Source: DASSUW01 sp963830725 (GTDB lineage: Bacteria > Actinomycetota > Thermoleophilia > Solirubrobacterales > Solirubrobacteraceae). From it: a stretch of DNA of 64,000 nucleotides. Below, piece by piece: positions 8,806-18,716 of the stretch (positions are counted from its first letter, which is position 1; each line of letters starts with the position of its first letter). Below the pieces are notes generated by a model. It saw nothing but the letters and a program-made list of their open reading frames with translations. It was not told where the DNA came from and ran no database searches. A program made the position numbers and the translations under genes. Location of the stretch: contig CAWHNO010000010.1 in assembly GCA_963830725.1 (NCBI GenBank), positions 161,294-225,293 of the forward strand. Direction: 5' to 3'.

Positions 8806-10485
8806 ATGAAGAGCAGCCTCGAGATCGCGCAGGACGCGGTCCTGCAGCCGATCGAGGAGATAGCGGGCGGTCTCGGCCTCGAGCCCGAGGAGTTCGAGCC
8901 TTACGGGCGCTACAAGGCGAAGATCGATCTCTCGGTGACCGAGCGGCTCGCCGACCGCCCGGACGGAAAGCTGATCTGCGTGACGGGCATGACGCCGACG
9001 CGGGCCGGCGAGGGCAAGACCACGACGCTCGTCGGCCTCACGCAGGGGCTCGGCGCGATCGGCAAGCGGCCGGTGGCGTGCCTGCGCGAGCCGTCGCTCG
9101 GGCCCGTGTTCGGCATCAAGGGCGGCGCGGCCGGCGGCGGCCTGACCCAGGTGGTGCCGATGGAGGACCTCAACCTCCACTTCACCGGCGACATCCACGC
9201 GATCGGCGCGGCCAACAACCTGCTGGCGGCGATGCTCGACGCGTCGATCCTGCACGGCAACCCGCACAAGATCGACCAGCTGCGGATCGACTGGCGGCGG
9301 GCCGTCGACATGAACGACCGCGCGCTGCGGCAGATCACGGTCGGGCTCGGCGGGCGCGCGAACGGCTACCCGCGCGAGAGCGGATTCGACATCACGGCGG
9401 CGAGCGAGGTGATGGCGATCATGGCCGTCTCGCGCGACCTCCAGGACCTGCGCACGAGGCTCGGCCGCATCACCGTCGCGCACTCCTTCGACGGCGCCAA
9501 GCCGGTCACCGCCGAGGACCTGGGCGCCGCCGGCGCGATGGCGGTGCTGCTCAAGGACGCGATCAAGCCGAACCTGATCCAGACGCTCGAGGGCCAGCCG
9601 TGCCTGATGCACTGCGGCCCGTTCGCGAACATCGCGCACGGCAACAACTCGCTCGTGGCCGACCTGATCGGGCTCAAGACCGCGGACTACGTGGTCACCG
9701 AGTCGGGCTTCGGGTCCGACATGGGGATGGAGAAGTTCTTCGACATCGTCTGCCGCTTCGGCGCCCTGCGGCCGAACGCCGTCGTGCTCGTCACCACCGT
9801 GCGCGCGATCAAGCACCACGGTGGCGTCGAGGACGACCCGCGCGTGGGCCGCGCGCACGCGATGAGCGCGCTCGAGACCGGCATGGCGAACGTGCGCCGG
9901 CACCTCGCGATCATCGGCGAGTTCGGGATGCCGGCGGTCGTGGCCGTCAACCGCCGTCCGGGCGACACCGACGAGGAGATCGCGTTCGTCAAGCGCGCCG
10001 CGCTCGAGGCGGGCGCGTTCGCGGCCGAGACCAACGACGGATTCGCGCGCGGCGGCGCGGGCGCGGCCGACCTCGCCTCGGCGGTCGTCGAGGCCTGCGA
10101 GCAGCCGAACGAGTTCCGGCTGCTGTACGACGACGGCGCGCCGATCCGCGAGAAGATCGAGGCCGTCGCCACGCGCGTCTACGGCGCCTCGCGCGTCGTC
10201 TTCTACCTCGAGGCGGAGAAGCGGATCGACACGTACACACGCGACGGCCTCGAGCATCTCCCGGTCTGCATGGCCAAGACGCACCTGTCGCTGTCGGCCG
10301 ACCCGGCGCTGCTCAACGCGCCCGAGGGCTTCACGCTCCCGGTGCGCGACATCCGCGCCTATACGGGCGCGGGCTGGCTCGTGCCGCTGTGCGGCGACAT
10401 CACGCAGATGCCCGGGCTCGGCAAGGAGCCGGCCGCGCTCAACGTCGACATCAACGAGGATGGCCGGACGGTTGGGCTCTTCTAG
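8806..10485 (+). CDS. fhs: Formate-tetrahydrofolate ligase
   Basis: This 559-residue enzyme makes 10-formyl-THF from formate, THF and ATP in the cytoplasm. The P-loop-like segment TPTRAGEGKTTTLVGLTQGL is at residues about 63-82. It is followed by the family blocks EPSLGPVFGIKGGAAGGG, LHFTGDIHAI and NNLLAAMLD, and later by NRRPGDTDEE. The length is that of full-size Fhs. ATG 8806 follows AGAGGAGA. Its last 26 bases overlap the start of the fchA-like gene, so the two are translationally coupled. Together they interconvert formate and methenyl-THF. In this window they could drain or supply one-carbon units for the methyl-transfer cluster at 52-62 kb, but no shared regulation is visible. Confidence 0.97.
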   Translation: MKSSLEIAQDAVLQPIEEIAGGLGLEPEEFEPYGRYKAKIDLSVTERLADRPDGKLICVTGMTPTRAGEGKTTTLVGLTQGLGAIGKRPVACLREPSLGPVFGIKGGAAGGGLTQVVPMEDLNLHFTGDIHAIGAANNLLAAMLDASILHGNPHKIDQLRIDWRRAVDMNDRALRQITVGLGGRANGYPRESGFDITAASEVMAIMAVSRDLQDLRTRLGRITVAHSFDGAKPVTAEDLGAAGAMAVLLKDAIKPNLIQTLEGQPCLMHCGPFANIAHGNNSLVADLIGLKTADYVVTESGFGSDMGMEKFFDIVCRFGALRPNAVVLVTTVRAIKHHGGVEDDPRVGRAHAMSALETGMANVRRHLAIIGEFGMPAVVAVNRRPGDTDEEIAFVKRAALEAGAFAAETNDGFARGGAGAADLASAVVEACEQPNEFRLLYDDGAPIREKIEAVATRVYGASRVVFYLEAEKRIDTYTRDGLEHLPVCMAKTHLSLSADPALLNAPEGFTLPVRDIRAYTGAGWLVPLCGDITQMPGLGKEPAALNVDINEDGRTVGLF

Positions 10486-10997
10486 CGTCGGCGAGCTGCT
10501 GGCCGCCGTCGCCGCTCCCACGCCGGCGCCGGGCGGGGGCTCGTCCGCCGCCGTCGCATGCGCGCTCGCTGCCGCGCTCGTCGAGATGTCCGGGGACGAG
10601 CGCGCCGCGGCGCTGCGGAAGCGGGCGCTCGAGCTGGCGGAGGCCGACCTCGCCTCCTACGCGCCGGTGCTCGAGGCGCAGCGCCTGCCCGCGGACGACC
10701 CGACCCGCGCCAGGCGGCTGCGCGCCGCGCTGTCGGAGGCGTCGGCGGTCCCGCTGGCGCTTGCCGAGGTCGGCTGCGAGGTGGCCGAGCTGGCCGCGGC
10801 AGCAGCCCGCGGCGGCCGGCGCAGCCTCGAGGGCGACGCCACGGCCGGCGCGCTGCTGGCCGAGGCGGCCACTCGCGCGGCCGCGCGCCTGGTCGAGCTC
10901 AACCTCGCCGCGCAGCCGGACGACGCGCGCGTGAGCCGCGCGCGCGAGTACGCGGCCCGCGCGCGCAGCCGCGAGGTCAGAGCTGGGGCTCGACTGA
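10460..10997 (+). CDS. fchA: Cyclodeaminase/methenyl-THF cyclohydrolase (FchA-like), 3' end disturbed
   Basis: The helical FTCD_C fold is clear: VGELLAAVAAPTPAPGGGSS at residues 10-29 is the signature folate-binding loop, and LVELNL is near residue 149. FTCD_C proteins remove ammonia from formimino-THF or, as FchA, hydrolyse 5,10-methenyl-THF. Coupling to fhs by a 26-bp overlap favours the cyclohydrolase role. The domain ends about 10975. The frame then stays open to 11239, while a TGA occurs in the next frame at 10995. A one-base shift or a small deletion near the end is therefore likely, because the following sequence is the 3' part of another gene. Confidence 0.85.
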
Positions 10998-11036
10998 GCG
11001 GTCGAAGGCCGGCGCGCCGTCCTCGATCCGCGGAGA

Positions 11037-11204
11037 GCCGACGGCTCCGTGGGCACCGTGTGCATCTACGAGGGCACCAGCCCCGAGGCCATCCGCGAGC
11101 ACGCGAGCCGCGCCGACCTGCCGGCCGACGAGATCATCGCCGTCGCCGACACCGTCATCGTGCGGCCGGATCCGGTGCCCGTCGCTCAAACAGCAGCGCC
11201 GTGA
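11037..11204 (+). pseudogene. 3' fragment of a DUF4242-like gene
   Basis: In one plus-strand frame this stretch encodes DGSVGTVCIYEGTSPEAI, then REHASRADLPADEI, then ADTVIVRP, ending at TGA 11202-11204. This resembles the C-terminal half of DUF4242 (small, nickel-binding-type ferredoxin-like) proteins. The same frame has a stop at 10995 and no start or N-terminal half. The likely explanation is a deletion joining the end of fchA to the end of a following DUF4242 gene. It overlaps the end of the convergent glycosidase gene by about 50 bases. Confidence 0.45.
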
Positions 11205-11954
11205 TCACGGGGCGCGACTCGGGCGCCGGCTGGTCGTAGTTCGAGTACGGGCGGTTGAGGAGGTGACCGCGGTGGACGAGCGTCGCCGAGCCGCCGCCGT
11301 CGAGGTTGATGGCCTCCGAGGCGCCGAACGAGATCAGGAGCCGCGCCAGCTCGCCCAGCTCGAGCCCGGCGTCGACGCCCGAGCGCCGCCCGTCGCAGCA
11401 GACGGCGAGCAGCTCGTCGTCGCTCAGGCCCAGAGCGCAGCGCGGATAGCGGCCGGCGGTGATGTCGGAGTCGAACTGGGCCGCGCCGCTCGAGAAGCCC
11501 TCGCGGTCGCCGTCGTCGGCGAGCGAGCGACCCTCGCTGACGAGCAGCGGGCCGGCCTGGACGAGGTCGCCGGGCGGGTCGCCGCCGAGCTCGCCGCGGC
11601 GGGCGAGCCGCACCTCGCCGTCGTCGATGTGCACGCACGCGCGGTCGTCGCCCCACGGGGCGGCGATCGGCTCGTGCTCGACGACGGCGCCGTCGATGCG
11701 GACCTCGCCGAGCGGCCGGTAGGGATCGCGCACGAAGAAGCCGGCGACGATCGCCTCCGGATGGCTCTCCGCCGCGCACCAGTGGTCGAGACGCGTCGGC
11801 TGCTCGAAGCACGTCAGCGCGAGCCGCGTGGTGTGCCGCGGGGGTGGCGCACGAGGTACACGGTCGTCTCGTCGCCGTGGCGGTTGCGGATCCGCAGGAG
11901 CTCGTATTCGATGCCGTCGGACACGGCCGGCGCGAGGCTATCGCGCCCGCGCAT
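11155..11954 (-). CDS. Phosphodiester glycosidase-family protein, frameshifted
   Basis: A protein of about 265 residues read in two frames joined near 11825. The N-terminal part has YELLRIRNRHGDETTVYLVR. The rest carries GFFVRDPYRPLGEVRIDG, QFDSDITAGRYPRCALG, AVCCDGRR, AINLDGGGSATLVHRG and LLNRPYS. These are hallmarks of the NAGPA/phosphodiester alpha-GlcNAcase-like (DUF2233) fold, with the conserved DGGGS near the C-terminus. Members cleave phosphodiester-linked sugars, and several act on cell-envelope glycans. No signal peptide is seen. The ATG at 11954 is my choice because the family domain starts soon after it. Confidence 0.75.
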
Positions 11955-12011
11955 CGGGGAATGATCGTCGCCACGAAGGCTCGGTCCTGCGGCCCGGCGC
12001 TCCAGATCGGA

Positions 12012-12061
12012 TTGACAGTGCTGTAAAGGCTGGCTAGTCTGTCGGTTGACAGAGATGTAAA
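12012..12061. promoter_or_regulatory. Tandem operator upstream of truncated MFS gene
   Basis: Two 16-bp elements, TTGACAGTGCTGTAAA at 12012-12027 and TTGACAGAGATGTAAA at 12046-12061, match at 13 of 16 positions. Each is close to a palindrome (TTGACA / TGTAAA). They lie 22 bases or more before the GTG start of an MFS fragment. This is the layout of TetR-type control of a drug-exporter gene. No cognate repressor gene is adjacent. Confidence 0.5.
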
Positions 12062-12083
12062 CCCACGCCTTGGAGTCAGTCCC

Positions 12084-12210
12084 GTGCATCGCGACATCCA
12101 CCCCCCGGCCGAGCAACGGCCATGGACGGCGCTCGTCCTGCTCGCCATCGCCCAGTTCATGGTCATCCTCGACGTCACGGTGGTGAACGTCGCGCTGCCG
12201 TCGATCGCGA
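12084..12210 (+). pseudogene. N-terminal fragment of an MFS (DHA2) exporter
   Basis: From GTG 12084 the frame encodes a short cytoplasmic leader and the first transmembrane helix with the DHA2/EmrB signature (LVLLAIAQFMVILDVTVVNV, then ALPSI). The homology stops at about 12207. The following sequence is the 3' end of the minus-strand Usp gene, whose stop codon is at 12211. The remaining 13 helices are absent. It is a 5' remnant with its promoter and operators still attached, left by a deletion, rearrangement or misassembly. Confidence 0.7.
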
Positions 12211-12756
12211 TTAGGCGGCGGCGAGGGCGTCCTCGTCGGCCGGCCGCACGACGGCGACCTCGCCGGGCGCGTGCTCGAGCAGCCACGCGACGTCGGCGGC
12301 GCTGCAGCCCGTCGGTGTGGGCCGTCCCGGCGGCCACGACCAGCCGGTCGTAGCGCTCGTGCGTCGAGCAGCTCGCGCAGCGCGTGGCGGACCGTGCGGC
12401 CGCGGACGATCCGGGCGTCGACGGACGACGCCGGCGGCCAGCGCGCGCTGCTCGATCGCCTCCTGGAGCTCGAAGGCGTTGCCGCACGGCGCGCGGGATC
12501 GGCGCCTCGAGCGGCAGCGTCCATCGGCACCGGCACCAGGTAGGCGGGGACGAGCGTCGCGTCCTCGAAGCGGGCGATCCGCAGCGCGGCGTCGAGCGCC
12601 CGCACGGACAGCTGAGCTGCCGAGGTACGGGAAGAGGATGCGGCGCGTGGGCGGCGCGGCGTCTGCCGCGCGCGCCGGCGGCGGATGACCAGCAGCGCGG
12701 CACGGCGGCGCCTACGGCGATCGACGCCGGTGAGCGAGGAGCAGCGGCCTCGTCAT
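12211..12756 (-). CDS. Membrane-anchored universal-stress-domain protein, frameshifted
   Basis: Corrected across several one-base shifts, the product begins MTRPLLL and has one hydrophobic helix (about PASIAVGAAVAALLVI). A UspA fold follows: a beta strand RILFPYLG, the helix AVRALDAALRIARFEDATLV, and later RYDRLVVAAGTAHTDG. It ends ADEDALAAA with TAA at 12211. ATG 12756 overlaps the stop of the preceding KdpD-N gene (ATGA), so the two are coupled. Usp domains bind ATP or sense stress. In canonical KdpD a Usp domain lies inside the sensor; here an extra Usp protein is encoded next to a separated KdpD-N. Confidence 0.65.
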
Positions 12757-13873
12757 GGCGGCTTCCACCGTGCCGCTCGGATGCGGTCGGCGACGATCCG
12801 CACGTCGATGCCCGGCAGGCGCCGCACGAGCCGGTCGGTCAGCGGCTCGGACGAGCCGGCCGCAGCGCCGAGGCGCGGCGCGGGCGTGCCGATCAGCACG
12901 TACGTCGAGCGCGCGCTCGCCGGCGACGCGGGCGGCGACCTCGGGGACGTCGTCGCCGCTCCTCGACGAGCACTCGGCGCCGAGCAGCGACGCCGAGCCG
13001 GCGAACGCGTCGATCTGCTCGCGCTCGGCCTCCGACGGCTCGCTCCGAGCACGATCGAGCACGTCGAGCTCGGCGCCGAGCCGCTGCGCCGAGCGCCAGG
13101 CGCGGCGGATGATCCGCTGCGACGTCGGCTGCGGCGTGACCAGGGCCAGCAGCCGCTCGCCGACCGCGACGGCGTCGCGGCCTCCATCAGGCGGTCCTCG
13201 CGCGAGACGCCGATGTCGCCCTTCAGCCGCTTGGCCTCGACGTCCTCGGCGACCTGGCGCAGCGCGACCTCGCGCAGCGCCTCGAGGTTCTCGACCCGGA
13301 AGAAGCCGTTGAGCGCGGCCGGCACGCGCGCGGTCGGGTAGACCTTGCCCGCGCGCAGGCGCTCGATCAGCGCCGGCGGGCGTGAGGTCGACGAGCACGA
13401 CCTCGTCGGCGCGCCGAGAGCACGGAGTCCGGGAACGTCTCGCGCACGCGCACGCCGGTCAGCTCCGCCACCTGGTCGTTGAGCGACTCGAGGTGCTGGA
13501 CGTTGACCGTCGAGTAGACGTCGATCCCGGCGTCGAGGACGTCGCGCGACGTCCTCGTAGCGCTTGCCGTGCTCGAGCCGGGCGCGTTGGTGTGGGCGAG
13601 CTCGTCGATCAGGGCGAGCTCGGGCTTGCGGCGCGAGGATCCCGGGCAGGTCCATCTCCTCGAGCGGCACGTCCTTGTAGGTCGACGCGCCGGCGCGGCA
13701 TCAGCGGCAGGCCATCGGCCTGCGCCTCGGTCTCCTCGCGCCCGTGCGGCTCGAGATAGCCGATCACGACGTCACGCCCCGCCTCGAGCTCGGCGCGGCC
13801 CTCCTGGAGCATGCGGAAGGTCTTGCCGACGCCGGCGGCCATGCCCGAGGAAGACCTTGTGCCGGCCGGACAT
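12753..13873 (-). CDS. kdpD: KdpD N-terminal sensor module without kinase, frameshifted
   Basis: Starting at ATG 13873 (MSGRHKVFLG), the corrected product of about 370 residues has the KdpD Walker-A segment GMAAGVGKTFRML. The family runs DVVIGYLEPHGR, GKRYEDV and ALIERLRAGKVYPTARVP follow, then GFFRVENLEALREVALRQVA and a Usp-like domain (RLLALVTPQP). It stops at TGA 12753-12755, before any transmembrane or kinase region. The kinase half is a separate gene at 19554-20906. Short KdpD proteins of this kind are known in some bacteria. At least six one-base shifts interrupt this copy, for example near 13858, where an extra C breaks GLY-MET. They look like sequence errors because every motif is intact. 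Confidence 0.8.
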
Positions 13874-13879
13874 GTCGCG

Positions 13880-14310
13880 GACGCTGACCCGCCTCCAGGT
13901 GGAAGGCCGCGCGGAAGACGCCGCCTCGCGCAGCGTCCCGGCGGGGTGCTCGGTGAACATCGGGCCCGTCGCCGTCGGTGAGCAGCAGCGACACCTCGGC
14001 GATCGCCGCGCACGGCGGGCGCGCGGCTCGGCGCGCAGCGCCTCGGCGAGCGCGGAGCAGGTCGCGGCGCGCGGCGAGCACCTCCTCGCGCGCGACCGGG
14101 ATCGCGCGCCGTGCCCGGCGGCGGCGGCCCTCGGCGCCGCGCGCTCGAGCCGTCGGCGAGGCAGCTGTGCACGACGCGCCAGCCGCGGAGCCGCGCGCGC
14201 AGTCGGCTGGCGCGAGATCGCGCCGCGGCCAGGCGCCGGTCGAGCCGTGCGACCGGTCGCCGCCTTCAGCGCGCGAGCCCAGAGCGGATGCCATGACGCG
14301 AGACCGCCAT
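13880..14310 (-). CDS. Small protein of unknown function in kdp operon, frameshifted
   Basis: Between kdpB and kdpD-N about 430 bases encode a protein in shifting frames. Readable parts are REEVLAARRDLL, IAEVSLLLTDGDGP, MFTEHPAGTLREAA and FRAAFHLEAG. The pattern LLTDGxGP followed by a helical tail resembles small uncharacterised actinobacterial proteins, but I cannot name it. ATG 14310 lies 3 bases after the kdpB stop. Its exact end is not resolved because no stop is in frame before kdpD-N. Confidence 0.4.
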
Positions 14311-14312
14311 CT

Positions 14313-16383
14313 TCACGCCCCGAGCAGGTTGTGGACGACGAGGTCGATGCAGCTTGATGCCGATGAACGGCGCGATCAGGCCGCCGACGCCGTAGATCAG
14401 CAGGTTGCGCCGCAGCAGCGCGGTGGCGCCCACCGGCCGGTAGCGGACGCCGCGCAGGGCGAGCGGGACCAGCAGCGGGATGATCAGCGCGTTGAAGACG
14501 ATCGCCGAGATGATCGCCGACTGCGGCGTGCCGAGGTCCATGACGTTGAGCGCGTCGAGCGGGCCGTCCGCGCCGGCCGCGCGTAGGTCGCGGCGAAGAC
14601 CGCCGGCAGGATCGCGAAGTACTTGGCGACGTCGTTGGCGATCGAGAAGGTGGTCAGCGCGCCGCGGGTGATCAGCAGCTGCTTGCCGACCTCGACGATC
14701 TCGATCAGCTTCGTCGGATTGGAGTCGAGGTCGACCATGTTGCCGGCCTCGCGCGCGGCCTGGGTGCCGGTGTTCATGGCCACGCCGACGTCGGCCTGCG
14801 CGAGCGCGGGCGCGTCGTTGGTGCCGTCGCCGGTCATCGCCACGAGCCGGCCCGTCGGTCTGCTGCGAGCGGATCAGCTCCAGCTTGGCCTCCGGCGTCG
14901 CCTCGGCGAGGAAGTCGTCGACGCCGGACTCCTCGGCGATCTTGGCCGCGGTGAGGCGGTTGTCGCCGGTGACCATGACGGTGCGGATGCCCATCCGCGC
15001 GCAGCCGTTCGAAGCGCTCGGCTCATGCCCTCCTTGACGACGTCCTTGAGCTCGATGACGCCGAGCACCTGCGTGTCGCGGGCGACGGCGAGCGGCGTCG
15101 ATCCCTGGCGGGCGACGCGGTCGAGCTCGGCCTGGGGGCGGGCGGCGCCTGGCCGCCCTCGTCGGCGACCAAGCGCAGGATCGCGTCGCCGGCGCCCTTG
15201 CGCAGGCGCGTGCCGTTGAGGTCGACGCCGCTCATGCGGGTCTGCGCGGTGAACGGCACGAAGCGCGCGTGCTGCGCCTCGAGCTCGTGCTCGCGGATTC
15301 CGTACTGCTTGGCGAGCACGACGATCGAGCGGCCCTCGGGCGTCTCGTCGGCCAGCGAGGCGTACTGCGCGGCCTCGGCGAGCTCGGCCTCCTCGACGCC
15401 GGGCATCGGGATGAAGGCGGCGGCCTGGCGGTTGCCGAGCGTGATCGTGCCGGTCTTGTCGAGCAGCAGCACGTCGACGTCGCCGGAGGCCTCGACGGCG
15501 CGGCCGGAGAGCGCGAGCACGTTGCGGCGCACGAGCCGGTCCATGCCGGCGATGCCGATCGCGCTCAGCAGCGCGCCGATCGTCGTCGGGATCAGCGCGA
15601 CGAGCAGCGCGATCAGGATCGTGATCGAGATGTCGGTGCCGGCGAACTCGGCGAACGGCCGCAGCGTGACGACGACGGCGAGGAAGACGATGGTCAGGCC
15701 GGCGAGCAGGATCGAGAGCGCGATCTCGTTCGGCGTCTTGCGCCGCTCGGCGCCCTCGACGAGCGCGATCATGCGGTCGAGGAAACGACTGGCCCGGCTC
15801 CTGCGTGATCTCGACGACGATGTGGTCGGAGAGCACGCGCGTGCCGCCGGTGACCGCGCTGCGGTCGCCGCCGGACTCGCGGATGACGGGCGCCGACTCG
15901 CCGGTGATGGCCGACTCGTCGACCGAGGCGATGCCCTCGATGACGGTGCCGTCGCCGGGGATCACCTCGCCGGCCTCGACGACGACCACGTCGCCGCGCG
16001 CGAGCTCGTTGGCCGGCTTCGTCGCCGCCGTCCTCGCAGCCGCGCGACGGTCTGCGTGCGCATCGCGCGCAGCGTCGTCGGCCTGCGCCTTGCCGCGGCC
16101 CTCGGCGATCGCCTCGGCGAAGTTGCCGAACAGCGACCGTCAGCCACAGCCAGATCGCGACCGTGAACGTGAACCAGGCCGGGTCGCCGCCGCCGCCCGG
16201 GGCGTCGCCGCCGAAGGCCTGGACGATCCAGATCAGCGTCGTCAGCACGGCGCCGATCTCGACCACGAACATGACCGGGTTGCGGGCCATGAGCCGCGGG
16301 TCGAGCTTGCGCGAACGAGGCGGCGACCGCCGCCCGCAGTGATGTCGCGCTCGAACAGCGAGCGGCTCGGGACGGTCGGTCAT
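14313..16383 (-). CDS. kdpB: Potassium-transporting P-type ATPase subunit B, frameshifted
   Basis: KdpB is the ATP-hydrolysing subunit of the high-affinity K+ pump. The product, about 690 residues, starts MTDRPEPL and has KLDPRLMARNPVMFVVEIGA and the phosphorylation motif LLLDKTGTITLGNR, with the catalytic Asp encoded near 15460. It also has TPEAKLELIRSQQ, the hinge MTGDGTNDAPALAQADVGVA, and terminal helices ending in the family-typical IGIKL. ATG 16383 overlaps the kdpC stop (ATGA). One-base shifts occur near 14345, 14855, 15005, 15150, 15787, 16030, 16138 and 16315. At 15787, for example, one extra T splits GQSF from LDRMIALVEG. All motifs survive, so the pump is probably functional. Confidence 0.92.
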
Positions 16384-16947
16384 CGACTGCGCCTCCAGCG
16401 GCGATCGTTGAGCTCGACGACGTTCACGGACTTCGGCCCGGCGAGCCCGAGCAGCGGCCGGCTGGTCGCGTCGTCGACCAGGCTGCGAGCACGTCGCTCG
16501 AGCGACATGCCGCGCTCGGCGGCGACGCGGTTGGCCTGGATGCGCGCGTTGTCGAACGGAGATCTGCGGGTCGACGCCCGACGCGGAGGTCGTGACCGCG
16601 TCCGCGGGCACGTCCTCGGCCACGAGGTCCGGCGTGAACTGCCGCTCGACGCTTCGAGGTAGTCGTCGCATCGAACCCCTTCAGCTGGTCGGCGAGCGCC
16701 TGCTGGTTGCGGGCCCTGGTTGTTGAAGAAGGTCGCGTCGGCGGCGTACCCGGTGACCGACGGCCGGCTCTGGAACAGGCTCGCGGTCCTTCGAGTAGTC
16801 CTGGGCGATCAGGCGTGCGGATCGCCGTCGGCCTTGTCGCCGGGAACACGACCTGCGCCACGCCGGTCATGGCCAGCGGGTAGGCGAGGCCGAAGACCAG
16901 CGGTCAGGCCGATGGCGGCGATCGACGGCGATTCTCAGTTCACGCAT
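16380..16947 (-). CDS. kdpC: Kdp ATPase subunit C, frameshifted
   Basis: KdpC is the single-span accessory subunit that stabilises KdpFABC. The product starts MRELRIAV at ATG 16947, overlapping the kdpA stop. It has one hydrophobic helix, then RNQQALADQLKGF, and the family block QFTPDLVAEDVPADAVTTSA followed by SGVDPQIS and a C-terminal segment ending in PKSVNVVELN. The length, about 189 residues, is normal. Several one-base shifts split it. Its position between kdpA and kdpB is unusual; the standard order is kdpA-kdpB-kdpC. Confidence 0.88.
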
Positions 16948-18625
16948 CAGAAGAGTTGGTCGGTCAGGCCCTGGACCACCGGTCCGAGCAGGAGGGCGGG
17001 GACGAAGGTCAGGAGCGCCGACGATCACGACGACGCCGACGAGCACGACCACGAAGGTCGGCGAGTCGGTGCGGAAGGTGCCCGGCGCCGGCCGGCGCCA
17101 CGCGCTTGCCCGCCAGCGAGCCGGCGATCGCCAGCACGACGAGCAGCGGCAGGAAGCGCCCGCCGATCATCGCCAGGCCGCCGAGCACGTTGGCGAACGT
17201 GATGCCGAACTGCTCGGCGTCGGCGGGCTGCAGGAAGCCGGTGTAGCCGGCGAACGCCGAGCCGTTGTTGTTGGCCTGCGAGGTGTAGGCGTAGAGCGTC
17301 TCGGACCAGCCGTTGCGGCCCGGAGTTGTAGATCGACTTCTGCCCGTAGGTGGTCGCGATCGCGAGCGCGCTCGTGACGAGCACGAGCATCGGCACGCCG
17401 ATCGTGCCGAACACGGTCAGCTTGACCTCGCGCGCCTCGATCTTCTTGCCCAGGAACTCGGGCGTGCGGCCGACCATCAGGCCGGACAGGAAGACGCCGA
17501 GGATGGACGAACATCAGCATCGCCGTAGAGGCCCGGAGCCGACGCCGCCGAAGATCGACCTCGCCGGTCTGCATCTCGGCCATCGGGACCATGCCGCCGA
17601 TGCCCGTGAGCGACTCCATCGCGCCGTTGACGGCGCCGCACGAGGCGGCCGTGGTGACCGACGACCCAGAGCGCGGTCGACGCGATCCCGAAGCGCTGCT
17701 CCTTGCCCTCCATGTTGAAGCCGGCGACGCCGGCGGCGTCCATGGCGGGCGTCGCAGGCCGTTCTCGGCGATCGCAGACCACGATGACCGCGACGACCAG
17801 CAGCGACAGCATCGCGGCGTAGATCGCCCAGCCCTGGCGGCGGTTGCCGACCATGCGGCCGTAGACCGAGGTGAGCGCCGCCGGGATCGCGAGGATCAGC
17901 AGCAGCTCGACGAAGTTCGAGAGCCAGGTCGGGTTCTCGAACGGGTGCGCCGAGTTGACGTTGAAGAAGCCGCCGCCGTTGGTGCCGAGCTCCTTGATGA
18001 CCTCCTGCGAGGCGACCGGGCCGGCGGTGCAGCGACGTGCGCATGACGCCCTGCGGAGACGCCAGGAGACGAGGCCGACCACCGATCGAGATCGGCAGCA
18101 GCACGTAGACCAGCGTCTTGATGAGATCGCTGTAGAAGTTGCCGATGCTGCGGCCGGAGCGGGCGGCGAGGGCGCGGATGAAGGCGATCGCGACCGCGAT
18201 GCCGACGGCCGCCGAGACGAAGTTCTGGACGGCCAGGCCGGCCATCTGCGAGAAGTTCGACATCGTCGTCTCGCCGGCGTAGAACTGCCAGTTCGTGTTC
18301 GTGATGAACGACGACGTGGTGTTGAACGCGACGTCATACGGCGCCGAGTCGAAGTCCTTGGGGTTCCACGGGTGGATCCCCTGGGTGCGCAGGATCAGGT
18401 ACAGCAGCGCCGAAGAAGACGGCGCTCAAGATCAGCGACCGACTTGCGCGTAGCGCCTTCCAGTCCTGCTCGCGGTCGCCGCCGAGCGCGACGATCGCGC
18501 GCTCGACGATCCCGATGCGCGATCTCGCCGCGGTAGACGCGCGTCATGTAGCCGCCGAGCAGCGGCGTGATCGCGGTGAGGACCGCGACGTAGAGCGCGA
18601 TCTCGATCCAGCCGGCCGCGGTCAT
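16947..18625 (-). CDS. kdpA: Kdp ATPase subunit A (K+ channel subunit), frameshifted
   Basis: KdpA is the K+-selective, channel-like subunit. The product, about 560 residues, starts MTAAGWIEIALYVAVLTAIT and contains the selectivity-filter loops and family blocks: ITNTNWQ followed by MSNFSQMAGLAVQNFVSAA, ELGTNGGGFFNVNSAHPFEN, LTGIGGMVPMAEMQ, LMVGRTPEFLGKKIEAREVK, and ANNNGSAFAG with GRFLPLL near the end. About eight one-base shifts interrupt it. ATG 18625 overlaps or abuts the kdpF stop, and its own stop overlaps kdpC. Expression is likely set by the adjacent DUF4118 kinase and KdpE-like regulator. Confidence 0.92.
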
Positions 18626-18626
18626 C

Positions 18627-18716
18627 TCAGAACCGCTCCGGCCGCAGCAGCGCGACCATCAGGTAGGCGAAGCACGGCCAGCGCGATGACGAGGCCGACG
18701 GCTTCCGCCCGCTCAT
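18627..18716 (-). CDS. kdpF: Kdp ATPase subunit F, small membrane peptide
   Basis: A peptide of about 29 residues, too short for normal ORF calling. Its C-terminus AYLMVALLRPERF is the KdpF signature. With two compensating one-base shifts the upstream part reads AEAVGLVIALAVL, a single transmembrane helix. The stop is one base from the kdpA start and its start overlaps the preceding small gene (ATGA). KdpF binds KdpA and stabilises the complex. Confidence 0.75.
   Translation of the reverse strand: MSGRKPSASSSRWPCFAYLMVALLRPERF

Noticed and set aside
8734..10521. A 595-residue minus-strand open frame opposite fhs
   Set aside because: It is the complement of a clear fhs gene; long antisense frames arise from the third-position GC bias.
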